Shown piece by piece: positions 16,541 through 26,003 of a stretch of DNA of 42,841 bases. Position 1 is the first letter of the stretch. Each line of letters opens with the position of its first letter. Position numbers and translations under genes: made by a program. The stretch is from Candidatus Njordarchaeum guaymasense (lineage in GTDB: Archaea; Asgardarchaeota; Njordarchaeia; Njordarchaeales; Njordarchaeaceae), in contig JAUQYT010000317.1 in NCBI GenBank assembly GCA_030587605.1, positions 1-42,841 of the forward strand, written 5' to 3'. The notes beneath the pieces are model-generated. The model was not told the DNA's origin and did not search any database. It saw nothing but the letters and a program-made list of their open reading frames with translations.

Positions 16541-16774
16541 ATGGTGAATGCTTACGTAACGGCGAAAGTTGATCCTGGAACCGAGGATGAGGTTAGATTC
16601 AGGATCTCAAAACTGAATGGTGTAAAGAAGGCTTCAGTTGTGTATGGCGACGTTGATATTATAGCCGAAGTTGAAGTAAGGACGCTCTTGGAGCTAGGAG
16701 AACTGAATTCAGGTATGCGCCGCATACCAGGTATCGTGAAAACAGAAACCTACCTCTGCAGGAAGGAGCGCTAA
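16541..16774 (+). CDS. Stand-alone Lrp/AsnC effector (RAM) domain protein
   Basis: The 77-residue protein is only the ligand-binding domain of Lrp/AsnC regulators: AYVTAKVDPGTEDEV, then KLNGVKKASVVYGDVDIIAEVEV and IPGIVKTETYL, with the typical beta-alpha-beta-beta-alpha-beta order and no DNA-binding helices. Such single-domain proteins form oligomers and may bind amino acids or metabolites, or modulate a full-length partner. GGACATG context, with GGAGGGC further up, supports the start. A TATA-like TAATAAAT lies near 16504-16511. It ends just before the convergent biotin carrier gene. Confidence 0.8.
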   Translation: MVNAYVTAKVDPGTEDEVRFRISKLNGVKKASVVYGDVDIIAEVEVRTLLELGELNSGMRRIPGIVKTETYLCRKER

Positions 16775-16778
16775 GCTC

Positions 16779-17375
16779 CTACTCTATTACAATGAGCACG
16801 TCTTCAACGGCAACTGACTGACCGTTTGACACTCTAAGCTCCTTTACTCTACCGCCGTACGGGGACGCTATTTCATTGGCCATCTTCATGGCTTCCAAAA
16901 TCAGCACGACGTCACCCTTTTTCACGAAGTCGCCTTCCTTGACTTTGACCGAAACTATTTTCCCGGGCATCGGAGGCACTACAATCTTCTCTCCTTCCGA
17001 TACCATCGTCGGACCAGTTTTGGCCAGAATTCCTTCTCTTCTGGCTGTTACACTTGTTTCAATATGCGCTGTTTGAGGAACTGGCTGTGCAAGACCTGCT
17101 GCTAGGGTATCCACCTTTACTTCGAAGGGTGCTTCGTTGATCTTCACATTCAGTGGTTTTCCACTCGTTACTGTCTTGTCTTCTATTCCGACCTTGAACT
17201 CCTTTTCACCCACCTTGAGTTTAACTGTTCCTGTTTTTTCGTCTCTTTCCACAATTGTCACTGTAAACATCTTGCCATCGAGGTCTACAGCTAGAGAGAA
17301 GGGATTTGGTCCTCCGCCTTGTTGCTTGACTTCGACATCGTGGGTCTTGTCGTCGATTGTGATTCTTAATCTCAA
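16779..17375 (-). CDS. Biotin carboxyl carrier protein (biotinyl domain)
   Basis: The 198-residue form has a C-terminal biotinyl domain with EAMKM, the modified Lys (164) about 34 residues from the end as usual. The N-terminal half has two strand-rich repeats (TIDDKTHDVEV and LKVGEKEFKVGIEDKTV) that may bind the carboxyltransferase. It carries CO2 between subunits. The TTG at 17375 was chosen because GGAGAG and GGAGG precede it; a longer form starting at 17471 would overlap the upstream carboxyltransferase by 55 bases. It follows the PycB-type gene on one operon. Confidence 0.87.
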   Translation of the reverse strand: MRLRITIDDKTHDVEVKQQGGGPNPFSLAVDLDGKMFTVTIVERDEKTGTVKLKVGEKEFKVGIEDKTVTSGKPLNVKINEAPFEVKVDTLAAGLAQPVPQTAHIETSVTARREGILAKTGPTMVSEGEKIVVPPMPGKIVSVKVKEGDFVKKGDVVLILEAMKMANEIASPYGGRVKELRVSNGQSVAVEDVLIVIE

Positions 17376-17416
17376 TTGAACTCTCCAGCCTCCGTATGCA
17401 CCTGTTCTCCTGTTCT

Positions 17417-18949
17417 CTAAAGCATTGTTGTTCTCGCTCTCATAAGTTCCTGTCTTCCAGCTAGAGCCCACGGACTCGGAGCACCTGCCAGCTGCCTTGC
17501 GCCTTGAGGTGTTGCCATGGGTGTTGCCTTCGTCTTGCTCATTAGTTGACTTGCGATTGCTGAGGCTAAGGCTACTATGGCGTTGTCACTGCTATTTAAC
17601 CCTTTATTCTTAAGCTCTCTCATTTCGAAGAAACCCAGCGCTACCTGCGGGAACAACACGTAGGATAGTATATCCTCATCACTGCTAACCTTGCCGTCGA
17701 GTTCCTTCCGAGCCTTGTCGAATTCTGGTTTAAGCAGGTCTGCTGGTCTGCCGGTTATGGGTTCTTCGTCTCCCATTACTTTCCTCTTGACTTTCTCGTC
17801 GATGGGCGCTGGAGGAGCCCCATAGTATCCTTTCACGTATTGTTTTACTTCGTTAGGTATTACTTTGTATCGCTCACCGGTGACCACATTTAGCACGGCT
17901 TGTGTTCCAACTATCTGTGATGTCGGTGTGACGAGTGGAGGATAGCCAAGCTCCCTCCTAACGATTGGGACCTCCTTCAATACCTCGTCAAGCTTGCCAA
18001 GCGCATTCTGTTCTCTCAACTGGTTTACGAGGTTTGAGGTCATCCCACCAGGGATCTGGTACACAAGCACATTTGTATCCACCCCACGGAGTACGCTCTC
18101 AAACTTCGAGTACTTCTTTCTAACCTCGGCGAAGTAATCAGAAATCTCGCTGAGGAGAGCGAGATCAAAGCCTGTGTCTCTTGGTGTTCCCTTCACCATG
18201 TACACTATTGGCTCAGTCGGGGGCTGAGAAGTGGCTAGCGCCATAGATGATATCGCTGTATCCACGATGTCGACGCCTGCCCTTATTGCCTCCCAGCAGG
18301 TCGCTATAGCCATCCCGCTTGTGAAGTGAGTGTGGAGGTGAATCGGTAAGTCGATCTCCTTCTTCAGACCAGTTACAAGTGCCCGGGCTTCTGTTGGTGA
18401 GAGCAACCCAGCCATGTCCTTGATGCAGATCGTGTCTACGTCAAGTTCCTGAAGTCTCTTGGCAAAGTTGACAAACAGCTTAACGTCGTGAACGGGGCTT
18501 ATAGTGTACGATAGTGCCCCCTCAACTCTGGCGCCCACCTTCTTAGCTACTCTGATGGCTTTCTCGAGGTTCCTTATGTCGTTGACGGCGTCAAATATCC
18601 TGAAGACATCTATCCCGTTTTCAGCTGCCTTGGTGACGAATTTCTCGACTACGTCATCAGGATAGTGACGGTACCCAACAATGTTTTGACCTCTGAGTAG
18701 CATCTGCATTGGTGTGTTGGGCATGGCTTTCTTTAGTTTGCGTAGCCTTTCCCAGGGGTCTTCATTGAGGAAACGGAGGCATGTATCGAAGGTTGCGCCT
18801 CCCCACATTTCAAGAGACCAATAACCGACCTGGTCGAGTTTGTCGGTTATAGGTAACATATCTTCAGTCTTCATCCGTGTTGCTAAGAGAGACTGGTGGG
18901 CGTCCCTCAACACTGTGTCAGTTATCTTCAAAGGTTTCCCAGAAAGCAA
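17417..18949 (-). CDS. Biotin-dependent carboxyltransferase, PycB/OadA/5S type
   Basis: A 510-residue protein with a TIM-barrel carboxyltransferase domain: LRDAHQSLLATRM near the start, GGATFD, CIKDMAG with the catalytic Lys, and HLHTHFTSGMA with metal-binding His residues. A conserved C-terminal domain follows (about 300-470). It transfers CO2 between biotin and pyruvate/oxaloacetate. The last 40 residues are Ala/Pro/Thr-rich, a mobile linker, but there is no fused biotinyl domain; that is encoded by the next gene. The TTG start has AGGTGA upstream. Whether it acts as pyruvate carboxylase, oxaloacetate decarboxylase or part of a transcarboxylase depends on partners. Confidence 0.9.
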   Translation of the reverse strand: MLSGKPLKITDTVLRDAHQSLLATRMKTEDMLPITDKLDQVGYWSLEMWGGATFDTCLRFLNEDPWERLRKLKKAMPNTPMQMLLRGQNIVGYRHYPDDVVEKFVTKAAENGIDVFRIFDAVNDIRNLEKAIRVAKKVGARVEGALSYTISPVHDVKLFVNFAKRLQELDVDTICIKDMAGLLSPTEARALVTGLKKEIDLPIHLHTHFTSGMAIATCWEAIRAGVDIVDTAISSMALATSQPPTEPIVYMVKGTPRDTGFDLALLSEISDYFAEVRKKYSKFESVLRGVDTNVLVYQIPGGMTSNLVNQLREQNALGKLDEVLKEVPIVRRELGYPPLVTPTSQIVGTQAVLNVVTGERYKVIPNEVKQYVKGYYGAPPAPIDEKVKRKVMGDEEPITGRPADLLKPEFDKARKELDGKVSSDEDILSYVLFPQVALGFFEMRELKNKGLNSSDNAIVALASAIASQLMSKTKATPMATPQGARQLAGAPSPWALAGRQELMRARTTML

Positions 18950-19036
18950 TCTTGTTCACCTCGAGAATGGAAATGGACGCGTGCAGTGAAGAGCATTAGG
19001 AGATACGAATACAGAGAAAGGGAGAAGGCTAATCGC

Positions 19037-19046
19037 ATTATTTATA
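19037..19046 (-). promoter_or_regulatory. TATA box for the carboxyltransferase-biotin carrier operon
   Basis: Read on the minus strand, TATAAATAAT follows an A-rich BRE-like stretch. Transcription would begin near 19015, about 65 bases before the 18949 start. The 322-base gap to 19271 otherwise holds no gene that I can see. Confidence 0.5.
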
Positions 19047-19271
19047 CCTTTTTTTAGGTTGAGTCTAGGCTCTACTATTCAAGATCTGCTTCGTACGTAG
19101 TGGGGGTTCACGCGTCAGGCCTCGGGTTACAAACCTAGCTGAGAAGTTTGCTTATCAAATAGCTTCACAAAGATTATAAGAGTCTTCTGGCATGTCAGAA
19201 GATTTATTGGGACTGCCTGAATCCAACGTTCAAGGTACGCGCAACTTGGCTGGCTCGAGGTAGGCGCAATC

Positions 19272-21904
19272 ATGGGTCGCAAAAACAGTACAAACCCGAA
19301 GGGCGACTCCAATAGGGATTCGAAGTTTAAGTCGAGCTGGGCACAGCCAATTCCCACCGACCAAATCCTCAGTTCATCCGTAAGTGAGGTTCTCAGCAAG
19401 TTTGACACTTCAGAGTCAGGCCTCACAACCAAAGAAGCTGAAGAGATTCTTAGAACCTGCGGCTACAATGAGATAGCGATAAGGAAGAAAAGGGCAACAA
19501 TCGTCGAGTTTCTCCTTCACTTCAAGAATCCGCTAGTTTTGATATTGCTTACCGCGGGTTTTATATCAGGCTTCTTTGGAGAGGTAATAGAGCCGATAAT
19601 CATATTCTCGATTGTTTTGATGAGCGTGATCCTCGATTTTTCCAAGAATCTAAAGCCAGCAAGGCAGCCGAGGAACTGACGGAAAGAGTTGCAACGACCA
19701 CAACCGTGCTCAGAGACGGCGTAAAACAGGAAATCAAGTTGTCAGAAGTGGTTCCAGGCGACATAGTGTATCTTTCGGCTGGAGACATAGTACCTGCGGA
19801 TGCAAGGGTAATCGACGCCAAGGATGTCCATGTGGATCAGGCGGCTCTCACTGGCGAGTCGTTTCCTGTAGAGAAAACACCTGACCCGTTGAAATTCAGG
19901 GAAATCTCGACTATAACTGGATGGGACAACTATCTTTTCATGGGCACTTCTCTGGTGGCAGGTTCGGCTACAGCTGTTGTTGTCAAAACTGGAGGCTTCA
20001 CGGAGTACGGAAAAATCGCCAAGAAGATCGCTGAGAGACGACCTGAAACCGAGTTCGAAAGAGGGTTAAGAAGATTCGGCTACCTGATCATGCAGGTGAC
20101 TTTTCTTCTTGTCATATTCGTGTTCTTCATAAATGCCCTCTATCTCAGAGGAATTCTGGAATCCCTCCTATTCGCCGTTGCCCTTGCAGTGGGTTTAACG
20201 CCCGAACTGCTGCCAATGATCCTTTCGGTGAACCTTTCCAAAGGCGCGCTCGCCATGGAAAAGAAAGGGGTCATAGTCAAACGCCTCTCGTCAATCCAGA
20301 ATTTTGGCAGTATGGATATTCTGTGCACAGACAAGACTGGCACATTAACAGAAAACATGGTGACACTTAAATCGCATACTGACATCGAGGGAAACGACAG
20401 TGACAAAGTGTTAGTCTATGCTTATCTGAACAGCCACTACCGGACTGGAATTAAGAGCACTCTCGATGACGCAATTCTCAAACACAAGGAGACTGACGTG
20501 AGAGGTTACGAGAGAATAGACGTAATTCCTTTTGACTTCACCAGAAAGCGGGTTTCGATTATTGTTGAACATCAAGCTGAAAGACTCATAATTGCCAAGG
20601 GAGCGCCAGAAGAGATTATCAAGGTTACCACACGCTATGAACTTGGCGGAAAAGTATTTGACTTGACAAAGGACATCCAAAAGAGAATTGAAGAAAGGTA
20701 TCATGACTTAAGCAATAAGGGACTCAGAGTCATAGCAGTCGCCTACAAGAAAGTCAAGGAAACCAAGCGCGAGTATGCAGTCAAGGATGAAAGCGATATG
20801 GTGTTTTTCGGTTTCTGCTCCTTCACCGATCCACCCAAGAAAACTGCCAAGCACTCACTGCAACTACTGAGGAAAGCTGCAGTGGAACTGAAGATCCTCA
20901 CCGGTGACAACGAGCTAGTTACGAGGACCGTCTGCGAACAATTAGGGTTCGAGATTAAGGGTGTTCTTCTCGGAAGCGACATTGACAGTATGTCAGATGA
21001 AGCACTTGCAAAAACCGCTGAAGAATCAAACATATTTGCAAGGCTTACACCAGCTCAAAAAGACAGAATAATCCACGTGTTGAAAAGTCTTGGGCACGTC
21101 GTTGGATACCTATGAGACGGGATCAATGATGCTCCATCAATGAAAGTGGCCGATGTCAGCATGTCTGTCAACAACGCTGTGGACATTGCTAAAGAAACTG
21201 CAGACATCATACTTTTGCACAAGGATCTGACGGTTCTGGCAAGAGGAGTCTTAGAGGGCAGAAGAACCTTTGGCAACACGATGAAGTACATTCAGATGGG
21301 CGTGAGTTCAAACTTCGGGAACATGTTCAGCGTCGCTGGAGCTTCACTCTTCCTACCATTCCTTCCAATGCTTCCAATACAAATACTGCTAAACAACCTT
21401 ATGTATGATGTATCTGAATTGTCCATTCCAACCGACAATGTTGACAAGGAATACATTACAACCCCAGAAAGAATGGATATTCACTTCGTGAGAAATTTCA
21501 TGGTCTACTTCGGACCCATAAGCTCACTGTTCGACTTCATAACATTCTTCACAATGCTATTCATTTTCAGCGCAACAGAGCAATTGTTCCAGACTGCTTG
21601 GTTCCTCGAGTCTCTATGGACACAAACACTCGTCGTATACATTATTAGAACGAGGAGATCTCCTTTCTTCAGAAGCAGACCAAGCAAATCTATGATTGTT
21701 GCTGGTCTAGGCGTTGTTGGCGCTGCTCTGTTACTACCATACACGCCAGTGGGCGCGCTGTTCCAGTTTGTGAGACCACCAGACATGTTCCTCGTAGTGT
21801 TGGCGGTGATTGTCGGCTCATACTTGGTTCTGGTAGAGATACTTAAAAGGAGGTTCTACAGGCGATACGCCGATCGCATAGAACAATCCTCGATAGTCAA
21901 ATGA
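19272..21904 (+). pseudogene. Mg2+-importing P-type ATPase (MgtA-like), broken by a frameshift and a stop
   Basis: Three pieces together make one P-type ATPase of about 877 residues, close to the MgtA/MgtB length. The first piece (to 19679) holds the N-terminal regulatory part and first membrane helices. A single missing T in the T-run at 19637-19641 breaks the frame; restoring it joins SVILDFFQE to the segment with VPADARV and LTGES. The second piece has the MgtA-type membrane motif GLTPELLPM, the phosphorylation site CTDKTGTLT and KGAPEEI. The third (21116-21904) begins with the hinge DGIND and the last membrane helices. In-frame TGA at 21113-21115 replaces the Gly of GDGIND. GAGG precedes the ATG at 19272. 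Confidence 0.87.
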
Positions 21905-21939
21905 ACGTATCGCGCGTTACTCGTCGGGCAATCAGTTCC

Positions 21940-23493
21940 TTACAATGGGATGTTGCCATGTTTCCTTGCTGGTCTGCTTGCTCGCTTATTCGTGAGTGTT
22001 TCTAATGCATTGATCAATCTTGGTCTGGTTTCCTTGGGTTCTATGACATCGTCGATGTAGCCTCTTTCCGCCGTTACGTAGGGGTTGGCAAATTTCTCGC
22101 GGTACTCTTTCACAAGCCTTTCCCTTTCCTTCTGGGGGTCTCCCGCCTTCTCTATCTCTTTTCTGAATATTATATTAACTGCGCCGTCGGGTCCCATGAC
22201 TGCTAATTCTGCTCCAGGCCAGGCCACATTGTAATCAGCTCCTACGTTCTTTGAGTTCAACACGTCGAACGCTCCTCCGTACGCCTTTCTTGTTATCACA
22301 GTTAGGCGCGGCACTGTTGCTTCACAGAAGGCGTAGAGCAACTTTGATCCATGTCTGATGATCCCCCCGTGCTCCTGAGTCGTACCCGGCAGGAATCCTG
22401 GTACGTCGACGAAGGTTAGGATTGGAATGTTAAAGCAGTCGCAGAACCTAACGAAGCGCGCCCCCTTAGTGGAGGAATCGATGTCAAGGGTGCCCGCAAG
22501 ATTTCTGGGGTTGTTCCCAACTATTCCAATTGGTTTTCCGTGCAACCTGCCGAAGCCAATTATGATGTTCTGCGCCCAAAGAGGCTGCACTTCAAAGAAG
22601 TCACCATTATCAACAATGTGCCTCACGACGTCTCTCATATCGTACGGCTTGTTCGGGTCGATGGGAACAATGTGATTCAACTCTTCATCCATTCTGTTCG
22701 GGTCATCACCCGTATCTATTACCGGCGGATCCTCCATGTTATTCGAAGGCAAGTAGCTCATGAGCTTCCTGATCAAGGCAATGCATTCTTCCTCAGTTTT
22801 CGCGGAGAAGTGGGCGACCCCACTCTTTTGCATGTGGACAGCCGCTCCACCGAGCTGCTCAGAGGTAACCTCCTCCTTCGTAACAGACTTAACCACATCA
22901 GGCCCAGTGATGTGCATATAAGATATCTGATCAACCATGATAATGAAGTCGGTCATAGCAGGCGAGTAGACAGCGCCACCAGCGCATGGCCCCATAATGG
23001 CAGATATCTGGGGAACTACACCTGATGAGAGAACGTTCCTATAAAAGATGTCAGCATAGCCAACTAGACTTGAGACGCCCTCCTGTATCCTCGCTCCGGC
23101 ACCATCATTTAGCCCGATTACCGGAGCACCGTTCCTCATAGCTAGATCCATTATCTTGACGACCTTCTGGGCAAAGGCTTCACCTAGCGACCCGCCAAAA
23201 ATCGTGAAGTCTTGGGAGAAGACGTAAACGAGCCTGCCGTCTATTCTGCCCCACCCTGTGATTACGGCGTCGCCGAGAGGCCTGTTCTTCTCAGCTCCAA
23301 ACATCGTGCATTGATGTCTGACGAATGGATCTACTTCGACGAAGCTCCCTTCATCGAGGAGCTTCTCAATTCTCTCGCGCGCAGTCAGCTTGCCTGCCTC
23401 ATGTTGTTTTTCTATTCTCTCTTTTCCTCCGCCGCGCTTGCTTTGCTCCTTCATCTCCTTAAGCTTCTTTATCTTGTCGTCAATCGTTGACAT
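21940..23493 (-). CDS. Biotin-dependent acyl-CoA carboxyltransferase, MmdA/PccB/12S type
   Basis: The 517-residue protein has the two crotonase-like halves of the carboxyltransferase family, with GGGKERIEKQH at the start, NDGAGARIQEGV and MGPCAGGAVYSPA in the first half, and DVPGFLPGTTQEHGGIIRHG and TRKAYGGAFDVL in the second. It transfers CO2 between biotin and propionyl-CoA/methylmalonyl-CoA; acetyl-CoA use cannot be excluded. The ending HGNIPL is typical. It lies 104 bases after the biotin ligase gene, likely in the same transcript as birA and mce. There is no biotin carboxylase nearby. Confidence 0.92.
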   Translation of the reverse strand: MSTIDDKIKKLKEMKEQSKRGGGKERIEKQHEAGKLTARERIEKLLDEGSFVEVDPFVRHQCTMFGAEKNRPLGDAVITGWGRIDGRLVYVFSQDFTIFGGSLGEAFAQKVVKIMDLAMRNGAPVIGLNDGAGARIQEGVSSLVGYADIFYRNVLSSGVVPQISAIMGPCAGGAVYSPAMTDFIIMVDQISYMHITGPDVVKSVTKEEVTSEQLGGAAVHMQKSGVAHFSAKTEEECIALIRKLMSYLPSNNMEDPPVIDTGDDPNRMDEELNHIVPIDPNKPYDMRDVVRHIVDNGDFFEVQPLWAQNIIIGFGRLHGKPIGIVGNNPRNLAGTLDIDSSTKGARFVRFCDCFNIPILTFVDVPGFLPGTTQEHGGIIRHGSKLLYAFCEATVPRLTVITRKAYGGAFDVLNSKNVGADYNVAWPGAELAVMGPDGAVNIIFRKEIEKAGDPQKERERLVKEYREKFANPYVTAERGYIDDVIEPKETRPRLINALETLTNKRASRPARKHGNIPL

Positions 23494-23596
23494 TTTCTCA
23501 AATCACCCTCGTCTAAACTAGTCTGAAAGAATAGGCAGTCGGCTCGCTGTCATGATTAATGATTTACTTTCCTAACTTCTCTCTTAATATGCTTTC

Positions 23597-24388
23597 TTAT
23601 GTCTTGGCTCTTAGGTGAAAACACTCTCCGCTGAGAATAGTAAGCTCGGACCCCCTCTTGGTTCTCAGAATTAGTCCCCCTTCAGATGATATTCCTTCGG
23701 CGAGTCCTTCGTAGACTTCGCCCCTCCAGCTTGCCACCCGTACCTGTAACCCGATAGTTTTGCAGATTCTCTTGTACTCGAGCCAGAGGCCTTTGTCTTT
23801 GTCCTTGATGAACAACTCATAGTTTCGGTCCATGGTTGTGAGAAAGGTACGGACTAGCTTGTTTAACGAGACGTTTCTGCCAAGAAGTGTTTTGAGCGAC
23901 GTGGCTTGGTATCTAAGCTCTTGTGGGAGTGTTTTCAAAGCTATATTAGCGTTGATTCCGATACCTACGATAACAGACAGTGGAGTTTGGCCTCTGAAAT
24001 TTCCTTCGGTTAGGACACCGCTGATCTTCTTGTCTTCTACGAGGACATCATTGGGCCACTTGACTGCCGCATCAATCTTGTATAGCTCTCTAAGAGTCTG
24101 AGCAATGGAGAGCCCGCACAGCAATGCTATCTTTTGTAGGGGACGGTTTGAGGGTGGTCTCAGAACTATTGACATCCAGACGCCTCCAAGAGGCGAGTGC
24201 CATTGTCGTCCGAAGCGCCCTCTTCCACTTGTCTGCGTTCCTGCAAGAACTACTGTTCCTTCCGCGGCTCCTTCCTCTGCGAGCTTCCTAGCATAGTCGT
24301 TTGTTGAAGTAGTTTGATCTAAATATGTTATTGAACTCCCGATTACACGAGTTCTAAGCCCGTTCTTGATGTCCTTTGCCGAGATCAT
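23597..24388 (-). CDS. birA: Biotin-[acetyl-CoA-carboxylase] ligase
   Basis: The 263-residue ligase has the biotin-AMP loop GRGRFGR (55-61), KWPND (110-114) and a C-terminal SH3-like domain (about 210-258). It attaches biotin to the EAMKM Lys of the carrier encoded at 16779-17375. There is no N-terminal DNA-binding helix domain, so it is not a BirA-type repressor. Its ATG overlaps the stop of the MerB-like gene upstream by four bases, indicating translational coupling, and mmdA follows. Confidence 0.93.
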   Translation of the reverse strand: MISAKDIKNGLRTRVIGSSITYLDQTTSTNDYARKLAEEGAAEGTVVLAGTQTSGRGRFGRQWHSPLGGVWMSIVLRPPSNRPLQKIALLCGLSIAQTLRELYKIDAAVKWPNDVLVEDKKISGVLTEGNFRGQTPLSVIVGIGINANIALKTLPQELRYQATSLKTLLGRNVSLNKLVRTFLTTMDRNYELFIKDKDKGLWLEYKRICKTIGLQVRVASWRGEVYEGLAEGISSEGGLILRTKRGSELTILSGECFHLRAKT

Positions 24389-25011
24389 CGAAATCCCAAC
24401 ATTTCGCCATATCTTTTCCAGCGCTCTCTTATCTCTGGAAACCTGAGTTTGACTGGTCTCTGGCCAATTCCCCGCCTCCGTCCGGAATTCTCTGCGATCC
24501 AGTCATTGGCATGTTTCTTTGAACAGAAGAAATTGATTAGGGGGCAACAAGTTACAGCTGCCGGATAAACCTGGATTTCGGGTCTACAGATCACCATGTC
24601 AGGGTGAGAAATAAATCCGATCTCCTCATTCTTGATTTCAATGATCAGTTCTTGCCCACACACCTCACATTGAGATACTATCTTGGCGTCCTTGGCGAAC
24701 ATGATAGGCGTTCCCAGAGCATCAATTGCACACATCGCGAAGAGCTTGGTTCCATCTTCCAGAACCATTTGATGTTTGGTGGGTATCAAGGAAAACGGAT
24801 AAATGCTGGCAATTTCCTGCGTTCCTCTCTTTCTTAGCAAGACGTCTTTTTTCTCGAGCTCGCCTACTATTCGGATGATTTCTTCAGGCTGCTTCCTAAG
24901 TGAAGACTCCAGTTCTTCTATAGTTGGAGATCGCTGAAGTTTCAGCACATGTTCAAAAATGGTTCGCAAGACGCGGGTCTCCTCTGGCTTCAGCTTGCAC
25001 GCACACTCCAT
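24385..25011 (-). CDS. Alkylmercury lyase (MerB)-like protein
   Basis: About 208 residues. The N-terminal third (LKPEETRVLRTIF to ELEKKDVLL) fits the winged helix of MerB. The core has SLIPTKHQ and LFAMCAIDALGTP, matching MerB, where the Cys and Asp of the CALD motif (Cys96 and Asp99 in E. coli MerB) are present; the third catalytic Cys (159) aligns with the Cys before PLINFF. All three catalytic positions are thus kept, but a Met replaces the Trp before the first Cys. Further Cys pairs (CEVC, CC) could bind metal. The start at 25011 has GGGAGG upstream; an ATG at 25038 has none. It overlaps birA by four bases. Confidence 0.82.
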   Translation of the reverse strand: MECACKLKPEETRVLRTIFEHVLKLQRSPTIEELESSLRKQPEEIIRIVGELEKKDVLLRKRGTQEIASIYPFSLIPTKHQMVLEDGTKLFAMCAIDALGTPIMFAKDAKIVSQCEVCGQELIIEIKNEEIGFISHPDMVICRPEIQVYPAAVTCCPLINFFCSKKHANDWIAENSGRRRGIGQRPVKLRFPEIRERWKRYGEMLGFR

Positions 25012-25086
25012 CTTTTTGCTTTCCCTCCCGAGACCCATTTAGAAGGGATTATTGGGAATACTTATGGTCCTTCTTTCTTCGTCTGA

Positions 25087-25515
25087 TTATTTTGAGGAAG
25101 AGAGTTCAAGCAGGACTCCGCGCGTGCTCTTCGGATGGACGAAAGCTATCTTTTTACCGCCCGCTCCCACTCTCGGCTTCTTGTCGATCAACTCGATTCC
25201 TGCCTTGCTGAGTTTCGCGAGCATTTTGTCGATATCGTCAACTTCAAGTGATATGTGGTGGATCCCTTCTCCTCGCTTAGCTATAAACTTCCCCACCGGA
25301 CCCTCTGGGTCTGTTGTCTCCATAAGCTCTATCCTTGACTCTCCTATTGGGATCATAGCTGACTTCACTTTCTGTTCCTCAACAGTCTCAACACCTGTGA
25401 CTTTCAAGCCAAGAGTTTCAGAGTAGAGCTTCATCGCTTCATTCATATTACTCACAGCGATGCCGATATGACTGATTTTCTTAAACAACTTTATTTCTGC
25501 CTCCTTGTATCCCAT
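25087..25515 (-). CDS. mce: Methylmalonyl-CoA epimerase
   Basis: The 142-residue VOC-fold protein matches the archaeal epimerase closely: ISHIGIAVSNMNEAMKLYSETLGL, then IPIGESRIELMET, then GEGIHHISLEVDDIDKML and a closing FVHPKSTRGVLLEL. The two His and the final Glu are metal ligands. It interconverts (R)- and (S)-methylmalonyl-CoA, linking the carboxyltransferase and the mutase. It is the first gene of the run mce, merB-like, birA, mmdA on the minus strand. Confidence 0.92.
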   Translation of the reverse strand: MGYKEAEIKLFKKISHIGIAVSNMNEAMKLYSETLGLKVTGVETVEEQKVKSAMIPIGESRIELMETTDPEGPVGKFIAKRGEGIHHISLEVDDIDKMLAKLSKAGIELIDKKPRVGAGGKKIAFVHPKSTRGVLLELSSSK

Positions 25516-25731
25516 CTTCCTTTTCGTCTAATACTCCTCGTAGATTGGTTCACTGTGGCTGTTGAATGTTTTCTCAAGTTAGACTCGAATCGTAATAAGG
25601 ATTGCGGCAACAAGCGTTTCTTTCGATAATCGATTTGTTCCTATATTCGGAGATACATTTAATAAAATGTTCCCGTCATTTGGTTAGCGAGCTATGTGGG
25701 CCCATGAGAAAAAGAAGGAGAGGACAAGTGC

Positions 25732-25893
25732 ATGAAGATGGCAAAACTAAACGAAAGTACATTTGCAGAAGTTCACAATGATTATGTCGTCGTAGTGCAG
25801 AAGGGTCTCACTTCTGCGTCGGCAGTGGAAAGAATCCGACTCTCATTCACCGAGGTAAAGAAGCTTTACATGGCTTCCTTGGACCTCGTTTGA
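25732..25893 (+). CDS. Small protein of 53 residues
   Basis: ATG to TGA with a Shine-Dalgarno AAGGAGAGG at 25714-25723 and a TATA-like TTTAATAAAA near 25657-25667. The product is soluble-looking: MKMAKLNESTFAEVH, a hydrophobic VVVVQKG stretch, then a helical part with EVKKLYMASL. I do not recognise a family. It occupies most of the gap between mce and the metallo-hydrolase pseudogene, and the remaining bases show no other gene. Confidence 0.5.
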   Translation: MKMAKLNESTFAEVHNDYVVVVQKGLTSASAVERIRLSFTEVKKLYMASLDLV

Positions 25894-26003
25894 GGATCCT
25901 AATCATCGAGAAAGTAAAACTCATTAAAAGAAGTAACTTACGGGGAAGAAAGAATCATTAGTCAAACCAACACATTCAGAAAATCCATCGCAGGTAGCTT
26001 ATC

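Noticed and set aside
21113..21115. TGA in the P-type ATPase read as selenocysteine or a recoded codon
   Set aside because: The position is the invariant Gly of GDGxND, not a Cys site, and TGA is an ordinary stop in other genes here, such as the KaiC-like gene ending at 8666.
22540..23025. Plus-strand 161-codon frame antisense to the MmdA-type gene
   Set aside because: The minus-strand gene has a clear family match across the region; this frame has none.
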